The translations under genes were made by a program, and so were the position numbers. Shown here one piece after another: positions 45,425 through 55,339 of a stretch of DNA of 64,000 nucleotides. Location of the stretch: assembly GCA_029861955.1 (NCBI GenBank), contig JAOTYK010000010.1, positions 62,001 to 126,000 of the forward strand, read 5' to 3'. How positions within the stretch are numbered: the stretch's first letter is position 1; each line of letters starts with the position of its first letter. Below the pieces are notes generated by a model that ran no database searches, was not told where the DNA came from, and was given only the letters and a program-made list of their open reading frames with translations. The stretch comes from Acidobacteriota bacterium (GTDB taxonomy: Bacteria > Acidobacteriota > Polarisedimenticolia > Polarisedimenticolales > Polarisedimenticolaceae).

Positions 45425-46412
45425 GCTCTTGATCCTTGCGGTCGTCGTCGCGATGACCTCGCTGCCGACCCTTGCGTCGGACCTCCTGGTGCTCTCCGGC
45501 TCCCTACGAGCCGTCGAGGCAGAACGGTTCTCCATCCCCGTCACCTCCAACTGGCAGGTGACGATCAAGTGGTTGATTCCCGAAGGCGAGTTTGTCGAGG
45601 AGGGCGACTCCATCGCACGTCTCGACCCTGCCGGTGTCGAGGAGAACCTGCGACAGATCGAGGATCAGCTGATCGGAAAATTTCACGAGCGGGCCAACGC
45701 CAAGGCCGATGCGCGTCTGACAAGGATGGATCTGGAACTGGCGCTCAAGCGTGCCGAGGTCGAGTACAAGAAGGCACGGATCGATGCCGATATTCCGCAG
45801 GATGTGCTGAAGGGTATCGACTACCGCAAACGTCAGCTGGACATGGCGACTCGGCAGAGGGGCCTCGAGGATGCGCAGATGACGCTCTTGACCCACGATG
45901 CCACCACACGCTCGCGAAAAGCCACGGTCGATATTGAGGTCTCGGAACTTGAACAACGACGGTCGCGTCTCGCCGATGAGTTGGACGCCCTGGATCTTCG
46001 CGCCACCCGCGCCGGGCTGGTCGTCCACGAGGTGCATCCCTGGTTCGGGCGGAAGATCGTCGAGGGGGATCGTCTGCAAGCCACGTTCCCCGTGGCGCGG
46101 ATCCCGAATCTCGACACCCTCGAGGTCGAGGCGTGGGCCGGCGAGTCGGAAGTCCTGCGAATCCAGGAGGGCCAACCGGTTGCCCTGACCCTTGACGCCT
46201 ATCCGCAACATCCGTTGAGCGGCACGGTCAGCTACGTCGCCTCCGCCGGCGAACAGCGTGTCAGTTGGGGACGGGCGTCCTATTTTCGCGTGCGTATCGC
46301 GATGGACGATGCGTCCGCCGACTACATGCGACCGGGGATGTCGGTACGTTGTGAGATCGGAGAGACGCGAACCATCGACGTGGCCGGCAACCGACCAGAG
46401 GTGACACCATGA
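45417..46412 (+). CDS. Periplasmic adaptor protein 1 (HlyD/MacA-like)
   Basis: 331 residues from a GTG at 45417 with GGAGGA about 6 bases upstream, overlapping the ATPase gene by 8 bases. A signal peptide ([17 protein letters not shown]) precedes a beta-barrel/lipoyl part ([38 protein letters not shown]), a coiled-coil hairpin (about 90-215), the returning lipoyl half ([25 protein letters not shown]) and a beta-barrel domain. It would bridge the permease to an outer-membrane channel. The C-terminal membrane-proximal domain is short. Confidence 0.85.
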   Translation: MRRLLILAVVVAMTSLPTLASDLLVLSGSLRAVEAERFSIPVTSNWQVTIKWLIPEGEFVEEGDSIARLDPAGVEENLRQIEDQLIGKFHERANAKADARLTRMDLELALKRAEVEYKKARIDADIPQDVLKGIDYRKRQLDMATRQRGLEDAQMTLLTHDATTRSRKATVDIEVSELEQRRSRLADELDALDLRATRAGLVVHEVHPWFGRKIVEGDRLQATFPVARIPNLDTLEVEAWAGESEVLRIQEGQPVALTLDAYPQHPLSGTVSYVASAGEQRVSWGRASYFRVRIAMDDASADYMRPGMSVRCEIGETRTIDVAGNRPEVTP

Positions 46413-47617
46413 AGTGGCGCTGGTTGATCCTTGTGGTGATCGCCGCGATCGGTGTCGTGGCCGTCACCAGCGGCGCCGGGATCTTTCAGAACAAGACCCG
46501 CCATTGGCTCGAGATCGCCGAGGAACCGTTTGTCCGACGGATCGATGCGTCGGGCGAATTGCGCTCGTCCAATAACGCCATGGTCGGTTGCCCCACCATC
46601 ACCAGCGAGTGGAACTTCACGCTGACCTGGCTGGCCGACGAGGGAACCCAGGTCCAACCGGGCCAACCCGTCGCTCGGTTCGACGGCCAGCGTCTTCAGG
46701 ATCGACTACAGATCGCGCAGACTCGACTTGAGACATCGCGCACCGAGTTGGAACGAACGCGCATCACCCAGCAATCCAAGCTGGAACAGTTGATCCTGGA
46801 ACAGGCCGAGGCCAGGGCACGCTTCTCACAGTTGGAGCAGAAGCTTGCGGTGCCGAAGACGATGCAGGCGGCATCGGAGCTAGAAAAAATCCTGCTGGAT
46901 CGCGAATTCGGCGAACTGGAGTTGGAGCTGATCGCCAAGCGCATCGAGACGCAACGGGATAACCGGAAGGCGACCATCGGCTCCGCCGAGTATCGCGTCT
47001 CCGAGTACACCCGCGAGATCGAGCAACTCCAGTCGGATATCGAGGCCCTGAGTGTCGTCGCCTCCCGTGCCGGGTTCGTGGTCCACGCCGCAAGCTGGAA
47101 TGGCGAGAAGCCGAAGGTCGGCGAGACCGTCTGGTCCGGTCGATCGATCATCGAGATTGCCGACCTCTCCCAGATGGAGGTCCTGGCCGAGGTCGCAGAA
47201 CGAGACGCCCGTCATGTGCAGATAGGACAATCGGTCGAGGTCCGCCTGGATGCCTCGCCCGACCGGGTGTTTACCGGTCGGATCAGCAGCCTCGGTCGCC
47301 TGTTCCGAACCAAGTCCCCCACCATCCCGACGATGATCTTCGATGCGACGATCCAGATCGACGAGGCAGACGCGGACCTGATGCGTCCCGGCATGGCGGC
47401 CGGTGTCGAGATCCTGGCGCCGGGGGCCGAGACGACGATCCATGTTCCGGAGTCGTCGATACGCATCGTCGACAATCGGCCAACGTTGCGTATCCGGCGC
47501 AACGGCACGACGAAAGATGTCGCGGTCGTACTTGGACCTCGTTGGCAAGGTCGGGTGATCGTCGAACAAGGCGTGCAGGCCGGCGACGAGGTGGAGGTGC
47601 CTACCGATGCGTCGTAG
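46409..47617 (+). CDS. Periplasmic adaptor protein 2 (HlyD/MacA-like)
   Basis: 402 residues, joined to adaptor 1 by an ATGA overlap. An N-terminal membrane segment (LILVVIAAIGVVAVTSGAGIF) is not followed by an obvious cleavage site. The lipoyl half LTWLADEGTQVQPGQPVARFDGQRLQDRLQIAQ, a long coiled coil (about 100-205), the second lipoyl half (RAGFVVHAASWNGEKPKVGETVWSGRSIIEIADL) and the MacA-type barrel (LDASPDRVFTGRISSLGRLFR...IQIDEADADLMRPGMAAGVEI) are in order. It ends with a membrane-proximal domain (IHVPESSIRIVDNRPTLRI). Confidence 0.87.
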   Translation: MKWRWLILVVIAAIGVVAVTSGAGIFQNKTRHWLEIAEEPFVRRIDASGELRSSNNAMVGCPTITSEWNFTLTWLADEGTQVQPGQPVARFDGQRLQDRLQIAQTRLETSRTELERTRITQQSKLEQLILEQAEARARFSQLEQKLAVPKTMQAASELEKILLDREFGELELELIAKRIETQRDNRKATIGSAEYRVSEYTREIEQLQSDIEALSVVASRAGFVVHAASWNGEKPKVGETVWSGRSIIEIADLSQMEVLAEVAERDARHVQIGQSVEVRLDASPDRVFTGRISSLGRLFRTKSPTIPTMIFDATIQIDEADADLMRPGMAAGVEILAPGAETTIHVPESSIRIVDNRPTLRIRRNGTTKDVAVVLGPRWQGRVIVEQGVQAGDEVEVPTDAS

Positions 47618-48815
47618 CGCTTCAATCGGCATGCTCCTGCTGGGACTACTCTTCGCCGGTTGCGGTGAGGATCAAATCTCCGTGCCGCTGGTAACGGTGC
47701 AATCCCAACCCTTCGATGTTGTCATCAAGGCCGAGGGGGAACTCTCGGCGGCCCGCTCCACGCCGGTGGAGATACCGACGTTGCTTCGTGGCATCCAGCG
47801 GATCGCCTGGGTCGTCCCCGACGGAAGCAACGTGGCCGAGGGCGAACTGGTCGCCCGTCTCGACGCCGACCGGATCGACGAACAGCTGACGACGTTTCGC
47901 AATCGACTGAGTCGATTGGACTTTCAGCTGGAGGCGAAGAAGCAGGAGATCGCCAAGGAGTTGAGGATGGTCGAGGGTCAGCTCACGCTGCTGGCCCAGG
48001 AACGAAACGACGCCGTGACAAGCGCACCGAAAGACGAACGGATCTTCTCGCGACAGAAGATCATCGACGCCCGCATCAATATCGAGTTGATCGACACCAA
48101 GATCCAGCATTACGAGTCGCAGTTGGCCCGCACGAGAGAGCGCGAAAAGACGGAGCTCGAGATCCTACGACTGGAACGACAGACCCAGGATGTCCGTATC
48201 GGCCAGTTCGAGAGTCAGAAACAACAGCTCGAGATCCTCGCTCCCCATGCCGGCTTCTTCCTGGCCGGACAGACATGGCAAGGCGAGAAGATCCGTGTCG
48301 GCATGGAACTCTGGAGTGGACAGTCTCTCGGCGAACTGCCGGACCTGGACGAAATGGAAGCCAAGGTCCAGGTGCTGGAATCGGAAGCGGCAGGTCTCGA
48401 GGAAGGGCTGTCGGTGACGGTCCAGATGGAAGCCCACCCGGAGGTTCAGATCGAGGGAACGGTGAAGACCGTCGCCCCGGTGGCCAATGCCATCGAGAAC
48501 GAGAGCCCCGTCAAGTACTTCGAGGTCGTGTTGACCCTCAACGAGACCGACACGGTAACGATGAAGCCGTCCAGTCAGGTCCGCGCATCGATCCGGGTGG
48601 CCAGCGAGGAGACCGCCGTTTCTGTTCCGAACCAGGCGATCTTCGTCGAGGAGGGTCAACCCTGGGTCTTCGTCGCCGACGGTAGCAAGTTTGAGCGACG
48701 GGCGGTCGAACTTGGGATGCGCAGTGTCAGCCGGACCGTGATTGTCGGCGGACTGAAAGACGGGGATCGTATCGCGCTTGTTGACCCCGAGGGCGACGGG
48801 TCGGAGGCCGGCTGA
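47607..48815 (+). CDS. Periplasmic adaptor protein 3, lipoprotein (HlyD/MacA-like)
   Basis: 402 residues, overlapping adaptor 2 by 11 bases. The N-terminus LLLGLLFAGCGED is a good lipobox, so this adaptor is lipid-anchored. It has the same layout: lipoyl half (IAWVVPDGSNVAEGELVARLDADRIDEQL), long coiled coil (about 95-215), second lipoyl half (APHAGFFLAGQTWQGEKIRVGMELWSGQSLGELPDL), barrel and membrane-proximal domain (VPNQAIFVEEGQPWVFV). It runs into the permease gene by TGATG. It is related to but clearly different from the two adaptors upstream. Confidence 0.88.
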   Translation: MRRSASIGMLLLGLLFAGCGEDQISVPLVTVQSQPFDVVIKAEGELSAARSTPVEIPTLLRGIQRIAWVVPDGSNVAEGELVARLDADRIDEQLTTFRNRLSRLDFQLEAKKQEIAKELRMVEGQLTLLAQERNDAVTSAPKDERIFSRQKIIDARINIELIDTKIQHYESQLARTREREKTELEILRLERQTQDVRIGQFESQKQQLEILAPHAGFFLAGQTWQGEKIRVGMELWSGQSLGELPDLDEMEAKVQVLESEAAGLEEGLSVTVQMEAHPEVQIEGTVKTVAPVANAIENESPVKYFEVVLTLNETDTVTMKPSSQVRASIRVASEETAVSVPNQAIFVEEGQPWVFVADGSKFERRAVELGMRSVSRTVIVGGLKDGDRIALVDPEGDGSEAG

Positions 48816-50051
48816 TGGACTGGAAGACCGGCCTGCGTCACGCCCTTGACGAGTTTGCCCATCACAAGCTGCGAACGCTGCTGACCCTTCTCGGCATGAT
48901 CTTCGGTGTCGGCGCGGTGATCAGCATGCTCGCGATCGGCAAGGGCGCCGAGCGCGAGGCCCTGACGATGATCGATTCGTTGGGTCTGCGGAACGTCATC
49001 GTGCAGGCCGAGGTGCAATCCGACGAACGGCTGCGTGAGATCCGTGAAGATTCGCTTGGCCTGAACATTCGCGATCTGGAAGTTTCGATCGCGACGCTTC
49101 CCCAGGTCGCTCGCTACTCCGGTGTGAAGGAGATCAACGTCTTCGGACTATTTGCGGACTCCGGTCACAGCGAGGGACAGGTCTTCGGTGTTGAGCCGCC
49201 CTACTTTCCGATGGGAAGTCTCACCGCAGAACATGGACGACTACTGAACGACGACGACGAGAAGAACTTCGCCCAGGTCTGTGTAATCGGCTCCCAGGTG
49301 GCGCGAGATCTGTTCGGCACGCTCAACCCGCTAGGCAAGCGGATCAAGGCCAACCATCTCTGGTTCGAGGTGGTCGGTGTCCTGAAATCGACCCAGGCCG
49401 CGGAGCAGGAGTTTCAGGGGGTCCAACTCTCCGGTCCGCAGAACAAGGTCTTCGTCCCGCTCCAGACCGCCCGCAATCGCTTCCGTTTCAAACCGATGGA
49501 GAACGAACTGGACGCGTTCCATCTGGAGGTATCGGATCGCGACGCTATCGGTTCGGTGGCGGCGACGCTCTCCCGTTTACTCGAGACCCGTCACGGAGGC
49601 ATCGTCGACTATCGGCTGGTGGTGCCACAGATGCTGATGGAGCAACATCGACGGACGCAACGGATCTTCGACATCGTCATGGCCTCCATCGCCGGCATCT
49701 CATTGCTGGTCGGCGGCATCGGCATCATGAACATCATGCTGGCCACGGTCCTGGAGCGAACACGAGAGATCGGCATCCCGAGCCATCGGCGCCAAGCGTC
49801 ACGACATCCGTCGTCAGTTCCTGATCGAGGCCTTCGCGATCTCTTTACTTGGCGGCGTGGTCGGCATCGTGACCGGCTTCATGCTGGCCTACGGGATCTC
49901 GATCTTCTCCGGTTGGCCCTTCGCGTGGTCGTTCATCGCACCACTGATCGCGGTAGCGGTCTGCACCCTGGTGGGGTTAACCTTCGGGTTGTACCCGGCC
50001 GTGCGGGCGTCGAAGTTGACGCCGGTGGATGCCCTCAGTCGCGGCGGCTAG
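48815..50051 (+). pseudogene. MacB-like ABC permease with an apparent 2-nt frameshift
   Basis: The first 321 codons read a normal MacB permease: an N-terminal helix (LRTLLTLLGMIFGVGAVISML), a large periplasmic domain, and VGGIGIMNIMLATVLERTREIGI. At 49778 the frame goes out of register. Two bases further on, the expected continuation is intact in another frame (RAIGAKRHDIRRQFLIEAFAISLLGGVVGIVTGF...VRASKLTPVDALSRGG, to a TAG at 50049-50051). About two bases are missing next to the conserved GIRRAIGA. In-frame reading would instead continue antisense to the kinase gene to 50314. It is either a recent mutation or a sequence error, because both halves remain well conserved. Confidence 0.85.
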
Positions 50052-52699
50052 GGCTTCGCGTCCCAGTTCAGCACGATCTGCAACGGCTCCGTCGCCCCCT
50101 CGGTGCGAGTGGCGATCAGGAACCGGCTGTGGTCGCCGGAACTGTCGAAGGTAACGATGACGTCCTCGATAGCAAACAGCGCCACCGGTGCTCCCAGGGT
50201 CACGGAATCTTGCCGCGTATCGACAGAGACCGCCTGCAGAGTCTGATCGGGATCGAAATAGACGATCTCTTTCCCGTCTCCGCGCCAGCGAGGCAACTCG
50301 CCCCCCACGGTTGAAACCTGCCAACGTCCTCCGGTCACCAGGGACTGCACGAAGATTTCGCTGCGCCCCGACTCGTCTGTCGCATAGACGATCAACTTAC
50401 CGTCGGGAGAGAATCGTCCGTCGGTGTAGGCAGCGTCGCCTTCGGCCACCAGTGTCTTCTTCTCGCTCTCCACCTCGACAACCCAGAGATCCGAGGTTCC
50501 CTGCCCGGAACCCACCGGCCAGAACAGCACCGAACGTCCATCCCGACTCCAATCGAACACCATGATGTCCTGGTCGTCCGAAAGAACGAGCGTCATCTCA
50601 CCGGATCCGTCGGCCGGACGACGGTACACGTTCAGGGGGCCGTTATCCTGAGACGTAAATAGCAACTCGCTGCCGTCCCCCGACCAGAGCGGTGTCGTGT
50701 AGGCCGACGGGCCCGATGCGAACAGACTTCGCAGGCCACGGCGGAGATCGATCAACCAGATCTGCTCGTCACCGGTTGCACCGTAGAGCGTCACCGCCGC
50801 TCGACGTTCGTCGGGTGACAGCTCAACCCAGTTAAAAGGTGCGGGGTCCACTCCGATGTCCGCCTGCGCACCCGATCGATCGGCCCAACTCAGGGATGTC
50901 GGCGGGAAGGCCTGACCACCGGCGTAGAGCAGGGTCCCCTCGCCGGAAACGGAAAACGCGCTGTGGCCGGTGGCCCGGTTTCGCAAGACCCCCGATACGA
51001 CGACTTGCGCCTCGCCATTGACCGTGAGCGTCTTTTCGTCGAACGGGACGGCGATCAGATTCTCCTCGCGTGTCACGAGGATGTGGCCTGACGGTGCGTA
51101 GGCCATGCTCGAGGCATCCTCGATCACCCGATGGGGCTTCGTCTTGCCATCCACAGACGCCAGGAAGACTCCGCCGTGCTCTTGCCGGGCCTTGACGTCG
51201 TTGGTCCACGACAGGTAGAGGAAGTGATTCCCGTCGGGCAAGAAATAGGGCCATCGATGACTGGCATCGGGCACGTTGGGATCGGGTGTGGTCACTGGGC
51301 GAGGCTCGCCTCCCGAGGCATCGACGACGTGGATACCGGAATTGGCATCCGGCGCGAAGATGATAGTGTCGTCGATCCCCCACGAGCCGCCGCGAGAATA
51401 GGACGACCCCGACTCGCTGATCTGCTGTACGCGGCGGGTCGCAACCTCCATCCTCCGTAGCCGACCGCCCATGAAGAACCCGATGTGTCGACTATCCGGA
51501 GACCAGAAGACAAACTGCGCGCTCTGGGTGTCGGGAAGTCGACGAGACTCGACGTCGTCGATTGATCGTATCCAGAGTTGACTCTGTCTTTCGCCGACAC
51601 CGAACACGATCGACCGGCCATCGGGCGAGATGGCGGGCGGTGACGCGAATGTGTCGCCGATTCGGGTGGATCCGGGAATCGTGATGGTGAAGCGACGAGT
51701 CTCCCGTGGTGTGGAGCGCTCTTCCGTCGAACCGGTGAACGCGAAGTAACCGGCGACGACCAGTGCCGCCACCATCAGGGCCCACGGAAGCCAACCGCTG
51801 CTGCTTGAGGTCGATTCGACACGCTCCAACCCCGCGTCGGGGTTCTCGATGGCGTGCTGAAGTTCCAACCGAGCGTCGCCGGCATCCCGCAAGCGCTTGT
51901 CGACGTCCCTGGCGAGGCAACGTTTCAGCATCAATCGGACCAACGGCGGTGTCGTGTCGGGCAGCGCCGACCAGTCCGGCTCCTTCCGCAGGATCGCCGC
52001 TAAAGAGTCCGAGACCGTCTCTCCCGCGAACAGACTCTTGCCGGTCAAACATTCGTAGACCACACAGCCGAAGGACCACAGATCCGTCCGTCGATCGAGG
52101 GGCTTGCCCCTGGCCTGCTCCGGCGACATGTAGGCCGCGGTGCCAAGGATCATGCCTGCGACGGTCCCGGCGGAGGTCATCGTCGGCGACAACGACGGAT
52201 CGCTGCTACCGGTGTCACGTTCGAACCCCTTGGCCAGACCGAAGTCCAGCAGCTTGACGTTGCCCTGGGGGGTGACGATGACGTTGGCCGGTTTCAGGTC
52301 GCGATGGATGACGCCGTTCTCGTGGGCGGCCTCGATACCGGCGGCCATCTGGGTCGCCACGTCGAGGGCGGTGTCCAGCGGCAGCGGACCCCGTGCGAGT
52401 TGGAACGACAGATCCTCGCCGGCGACGTACTCCATGACGAGGAAGTGCACGCCCTGGTCCTGGTGCAGCCCATAGACCGCCGCGACGTTGGGGTGGTTCA
52501 GCGAGGCCAGGGTCTTGGCCTCTCGCTCGAAACGTGCACGACGCTCGGGGTCCTCGGCGAACATCGGCGGAAGCAGCTTGACGGCGACATCACGATTGAG
52601 CGTGGTGTCGGTCGCCTTCCAGACGGCGCCCATGCCTCCCTCGCCGATCTTGTCGGTGAGGGTGTAGTGAAGTAGCTGAGTCCCCGATTCAACGTTCAT
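50048..52699 (-). CDS. Transmembrane serine/threonine kinase with WD40-like (PD40) beta-propeller
   Basis: 883 residues. The kinase domain (about 11-275) has GEGGMG, Lys41, HRDLKPAN (132-139) and DFG (152-154). A membrane helix at 303-322 follows. The outer part holds PD40/TolB-like propeller blades such as SPDGRSIVFGVG, SPDSRHIGFFMGGRLRRM and SPDGKLIVYATDESGRSEIFVQSL. The kinase would be cytoplasmic and the propeller periplasmic, suggesting a sensor kinase. It ends at the last bases of the frameshifted permease (convergent). Confidence 0.92.
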   Translation of the reverse strand: MNVESGTQLLHYTLTDKIGEGGMGAVWKATDTTLNRDVAVKLLPPMFAEDPERRARFEREAKTLASLNHPNVAAVYGLHQDQGVHFLVMEYVAGEDLSFQLARGPLPLDTALDVATQMAAGIEAAHENGVIHRDLKPANVIVTPQGNVKLLDFGLAKGFERDTGSSDPSLSPTMTSAGTVAGMILGTAAYMSPEQARGKPLDRRTDLWSFGCVVYECLTGKSLFAGETVSDSLAAILRKEPDWSALPDTTPPLVRLMLKRCLARDVDKRLRDAGDARLELQHAIENPDAGLERVESTSSSSGWLPWALMVAALVVAGYFAFTGSTEERSTPRETRRFTITIPGSTRIGDTFASPPAISPDGRSIVFGVGERQSQLWIRSIDDVESRRLPDTQSAQFVFWSPDSRHIGFFMGGRLRRMEVATRRVQQISESGSSYSRGGSWGIDDTIIFAPDANSGIHVVDASGGEPRPVTTPDPNVPDASHRWPYFLPDGNHFLYLSWTNDVKARQEHGGVFLASVDGKTKPHRVIEDASSMAYAPSGHILVTREENLIAVPFDEKTLTVNGEAQVVVSGVLRNRATGHSAFSVSGEGTLLYAGGQAFPPTSLSWADRSGAQADIGVDPAPFNWVELSPDERRAAVTLYGATGDEQIWLIDLRRGLRSLFASGPSAYTTPLWSGDGSELLFTSQDNGPLNVYRRPADGSGEMTLVLSDDQDIMVFDWSRDGRSVLFWPVGSGQGTSDLWVVEVESEKKTLVAEGDAAYTDGRFSPDGKLIVYATDESGRSEIFVQSLVTGGRWQVSTVGGELPRWRGDGKEIVYFDPDQTLQAVSVDTRQDSVTLGAPVALFAIEDVIVTFDSSGDHSRFLIATRTEGATEPLQIVLNWDAKP

Positions 52700-52732
52700 C
52701 GGGGGATTCTAGTCTACTAATGGACCTTCGCT

Positions 52733-53449
52733 CTACTCTGTCTTCGCCGTGGCTACGGCGTCGTAGATCGCCAACGCCCACAGGAGGATCGGTGCCGTCC
52801 ACAACACCACCGGCGACGACAGGACCCGCAGACTGGATTCCAGCTCGACACCGTGAGCCGCGAAGATCCCAAGGGCCCACGATGACGACAACAACCAGAC
52901 GAACGCCACGGTCCAGAGCCCGGCAAGAAACGCAGCCGCCTTCCGCGGCTGCTGGTTGAGGATCTGCCCCCAACCGGGAACACAGGCCGAGGCGATACCC
53001 GCCACAACGGGATGAGTTCGATGAACGCCGCGGGGTGTGCCGAAGAGAATATTGCCAACGTGGGTCCAGGCCAACGCGAGGAAGATCAGCTCCAACGCGT
53101 AGATGCCGCCGAAGGACGGATAGCCGAGCGCGACAAGAGTCGACGGCAATCGTTCCAACGAATTCAGGACGGCCCAGCCCAGCGTCAGGAGAAACAGGCT
53201 CCCCGTCAGGAAGAATAACCCGTCGGCCCAACGACCCCGCAGCATCTGCGACATGCCTGGAATGGCAAGTCCAAGACTGTCGGCGATGGCGTCCGCCGGT
53301 GTGCGTGGAGGATCGAGATTCGCGGTCGGTCCGGCCAGCGCCGGTTCCCTGCGATCGACGACCGACGGGACGGGCAACGGCATGCTCGTGACCGGCGGTG
53401 GCGGCGGCTCGACGATACCCAGATCGTAGACGGTAGTGCGTTGACTCAT
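52733..53449 (-). CDS. Membrane protein with Pro-rich N-terminus, unknown function
   Basis: 238 residues from the ATG at 53449, which has AGAGGAGG about 8 bases upstream; an in-frame ATG at 53470 is less well placed. The first ~55 residues are Pro-rich (VEPPPPPVTSMPLPVPSVV). Four or five hydrophobic segments follow. Two short repeats of the form A-x-PG-x-x-Q-x-L (AIPGMSQML and ACVPGWGQIL) suggest an internal duplication, as in small DUF5683/TM2-like membrane proteins. It reads toward the kinase gene 33 bases downstream and may share its message. Confidence 0.66.
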   Translation of the reverse strand: MSQRTTVYDLGIVEPPPPPVTSMPLPVPSVVDRREPALAGPTANLDPPRTPADAIADSLGLAIPGMSQMLRGRWADGLFFLTGSLFLLTLGWAVLNSLERLPSTLVALGYPSFGGIYALELIFLALAWTHVGNILFGTPRGVHRTHPVVAGIASACVPGWGQILNQQPRKAAAFLAGLWTVAFVWLLSSSWALGIFAAHGVELESSLRVLSSPVVLWTAPILLWALAIYDAVATAKTE

Positions 53450-53610
53450 GACACAGACCTCCTCTGCCATGGGTCCTTGCAAGGTTGCGGCCAGACCGAA
53501 AAACGCCCTGACGGCGTGGATCCGGCCGCGGGCGACCTCGGATTTGAAATCGAAAACACGATTCTCGCAACCCGTCGGGACCCTGCCCGTATCCACCGCC
53601 AGGAGGGGCC

Positions 53611-55170
53611 GTGCGATCCGCTGACCCACGCTGGATTACGACGTTTACGAGCGTGCTGATCTCCCTCGTCAGTTGGGTGCTGTTCTCCACGTCAGACACC
53701 GAGCTCTCGACGACGCCGACACTGGAGCAGATTCGTCGGGCTGCCGGAACCGACGACCTCCCTACCGGCGACCGATGTCTATCGATCCAGGGCGGCGGCA
53801 GCTACCGCGGAACCGATGCCAACTATGAAATGCAGCTGGGTGCGGGCGGCGCCTATCGCTACGAGATCGACGGTCCGATGGCAACCGTCGTGACCTCCGA
53901 CGGTCAGCGGGTCTGGCAGAGAGATGGCGCCAGCGCGGTCTTCGAATTGCAGCTGATCATGAAGGAAGCGTTACGGCTGGGGATCTGGATCGAGAGCGGT
54001 TACTGGCTGGCGGAGGAGGCACCGATCGTCCTCGGCGAACCGCTTCGACGCGGCGACGACTGGGTGGTCACGGCGCGTACGAGGGACGGCCTGCTGGATG
54101 TGGTCGTGACCCTCGACGAAGACACCTTTCACCCCACACACGTCGACATGGCGAACTTCGGCGCCGATCTTGCAATCGACTATTCCGACTATCGCGCGGT
54201 GGATGGCCTGAAGATCCCCCATCGAATCCGGGGAACCGACGAAGCCGGTGGCGTCGATGATTTCCGCGTTCGAAAGGCCGTCACCACCGATTGCAACGCC
54301 GAGGCCCTGGCAAGTCTTCCCCGCGGTGTCGATGACACGACCTTCGACTCGGCCACACCCTCACAACTGAACGTGCGCAGGATCGGGACCGGTCATGTGG
54401 CCGTGAAACCGGTCATCGACGGCAAGCCGACGGGTTGGTTCATCTTCGACTCGGGTGCCGGAGCCTCCGTCATCACTCCTGCCGCTGCGAAACGATTGGG
54501 TCTGGAGAAGGTGGGCATGACCGTACTCGGTGGCTCCGGTGAGGATGTCGCGGCGACACCGCTGTATGCGATCGACACGTTCCAACTGGGCCCGATGACG
54601 GTGCAGAACCTGGCGTTCATGGAGATGGACATCGACACGGCCGTCCCGTCGCTCCGCGGCATCGAGGGTGTGATCGGGTGGGACATCCTGATTCGTGCGC
54701 GTGTCGCGATGGAGCTGGACACACCCGCGCTCAATGTGCACGACTCCGCGGGGGAAGCTGACGCCGACATCGAATGGCAGCCGTTGGTACTTCACGGGAA
54801 GCATCCGCATGTCCCCGGTACGTTTGACGGAGGTCAGCCCGGGCTGTTCAGTCTTGACACCGGCGCGGCCAATACGACCGTCGTCTTCTACTCGCCAGTC
54901 GTGGAACGATTCTCGTTGCTTGGCAAGAAGAGCGGCCCGACACGTACATTCAACGGCGCCGGCGGTGCGTCACGGTACGTCAACGGCCGGCTGGGCTGGG
55001 TCGAGATCGGGGGGCATCGTTACGACGACCTTCCGGTCCGATTGAGCCTGGACAAGGCCGGCGCGATGGCCGATCCGTACGGGCTCGGCAATGTGGGCGT
55101 CACGATCCTACGAGACTACCGTCTGGTCTTCGACTACCCCAATCAGCGGATCGCGTTGGTTGCCCTCTAG
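53611..55170 (+). CDS. Exported protein with two retropepsin-like aspartyl protease domains
   Basis: 519 residues from a GTG preceded by CAGGAGG. A leader helix (FTSVLISLVSWVLFS) is followed by an N-terminal beta domain (about 50-235). Two retropepsin-like domains follow: FIFDSGAGASVI (Asp280) and FSLDTGAANTTVV (Asp416), each with the hydrophobic-hydrophobic-DTG/DSG-A motif. ILRDYRLVFDYPNQRIALV ends the second domain, as in bacterial aspartyl-protease-fold proteins. Two half-sites in one chain could form a pepsin-like active site. Periplasmic or secreted; the target is unknown. Confidence 0.82.
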   Translation: MRSADPRWITTFTSVLISLVSWVLFSTSDTELSTTPTLEQIRRAAGTDDLPTGDRCLSIQGGGSYRGTDANYEMQLGAGGAYRYEIDGPMATVVTSDGQRVWQRDGASAVFELQLIMKEALRLGIWIESGYWLAEEAPIVLGEPLRRGDDWVVTARTRDGLLDVVVTLDEDTFHPTHVDMANFGADLAIDYSDYRAVDGLKIPHRIRGTDEAGGVDDFRVRKAVTTDCNAEALASLPRGVDDTTFDSATPSQLNVRRIGTGHVAVKPVIDGKPTGWFIFDSGAGASVITPAAAKRLGLEKVGMTVLGGSGEDVAATPLYAIDTFQLGPMTVQNLAFMEMDIDTAVPSLRGIEGVIGWDILIRARVAMELDTPALNVHDSAGEADADIEWQPLVLHGKHPHVPGTFDGGQPGLFSLDTGAANTTVVFYSPVVERFSLLGKKSGPTRTFNGAGGASRYVNGRLGWVEIGGHRYDDLPVRLSLDKAGAMADPYGLGNVGVTILRDYRLVFDYPNQRIALVAL

Positions 55171-55339
55171 CGAGACCGAAACCGCTTCACGGCGACCGAC
55201 CTTGTTGGAATGCCCATCAGTACACGAGACGATCGGGTCGGCCGAGAAGGCGAGGAAGGAGGCGCGATGGGGGGCTACTTCCTGACGCGTTGCCGGTGCG
55301 CCGTCGATCTACAGCTACCAGTTCCTGGAGGGTGGGCAC

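Noticed and set aside
49857-50051. Separate small gene at the end of the permease
   Set aside because: Its sequence is the C-terminal part of MacB in the other frame; it belongs to the frameshifted permease and is not a gene of its own.
52689-53699. Alternative 336-codon minus-strand frame over the membrane-protein gene
   Set aside because: Lacks the hydrophobic pattern and ribosome site seen in the chosen frame; rich in Arg and Ser.
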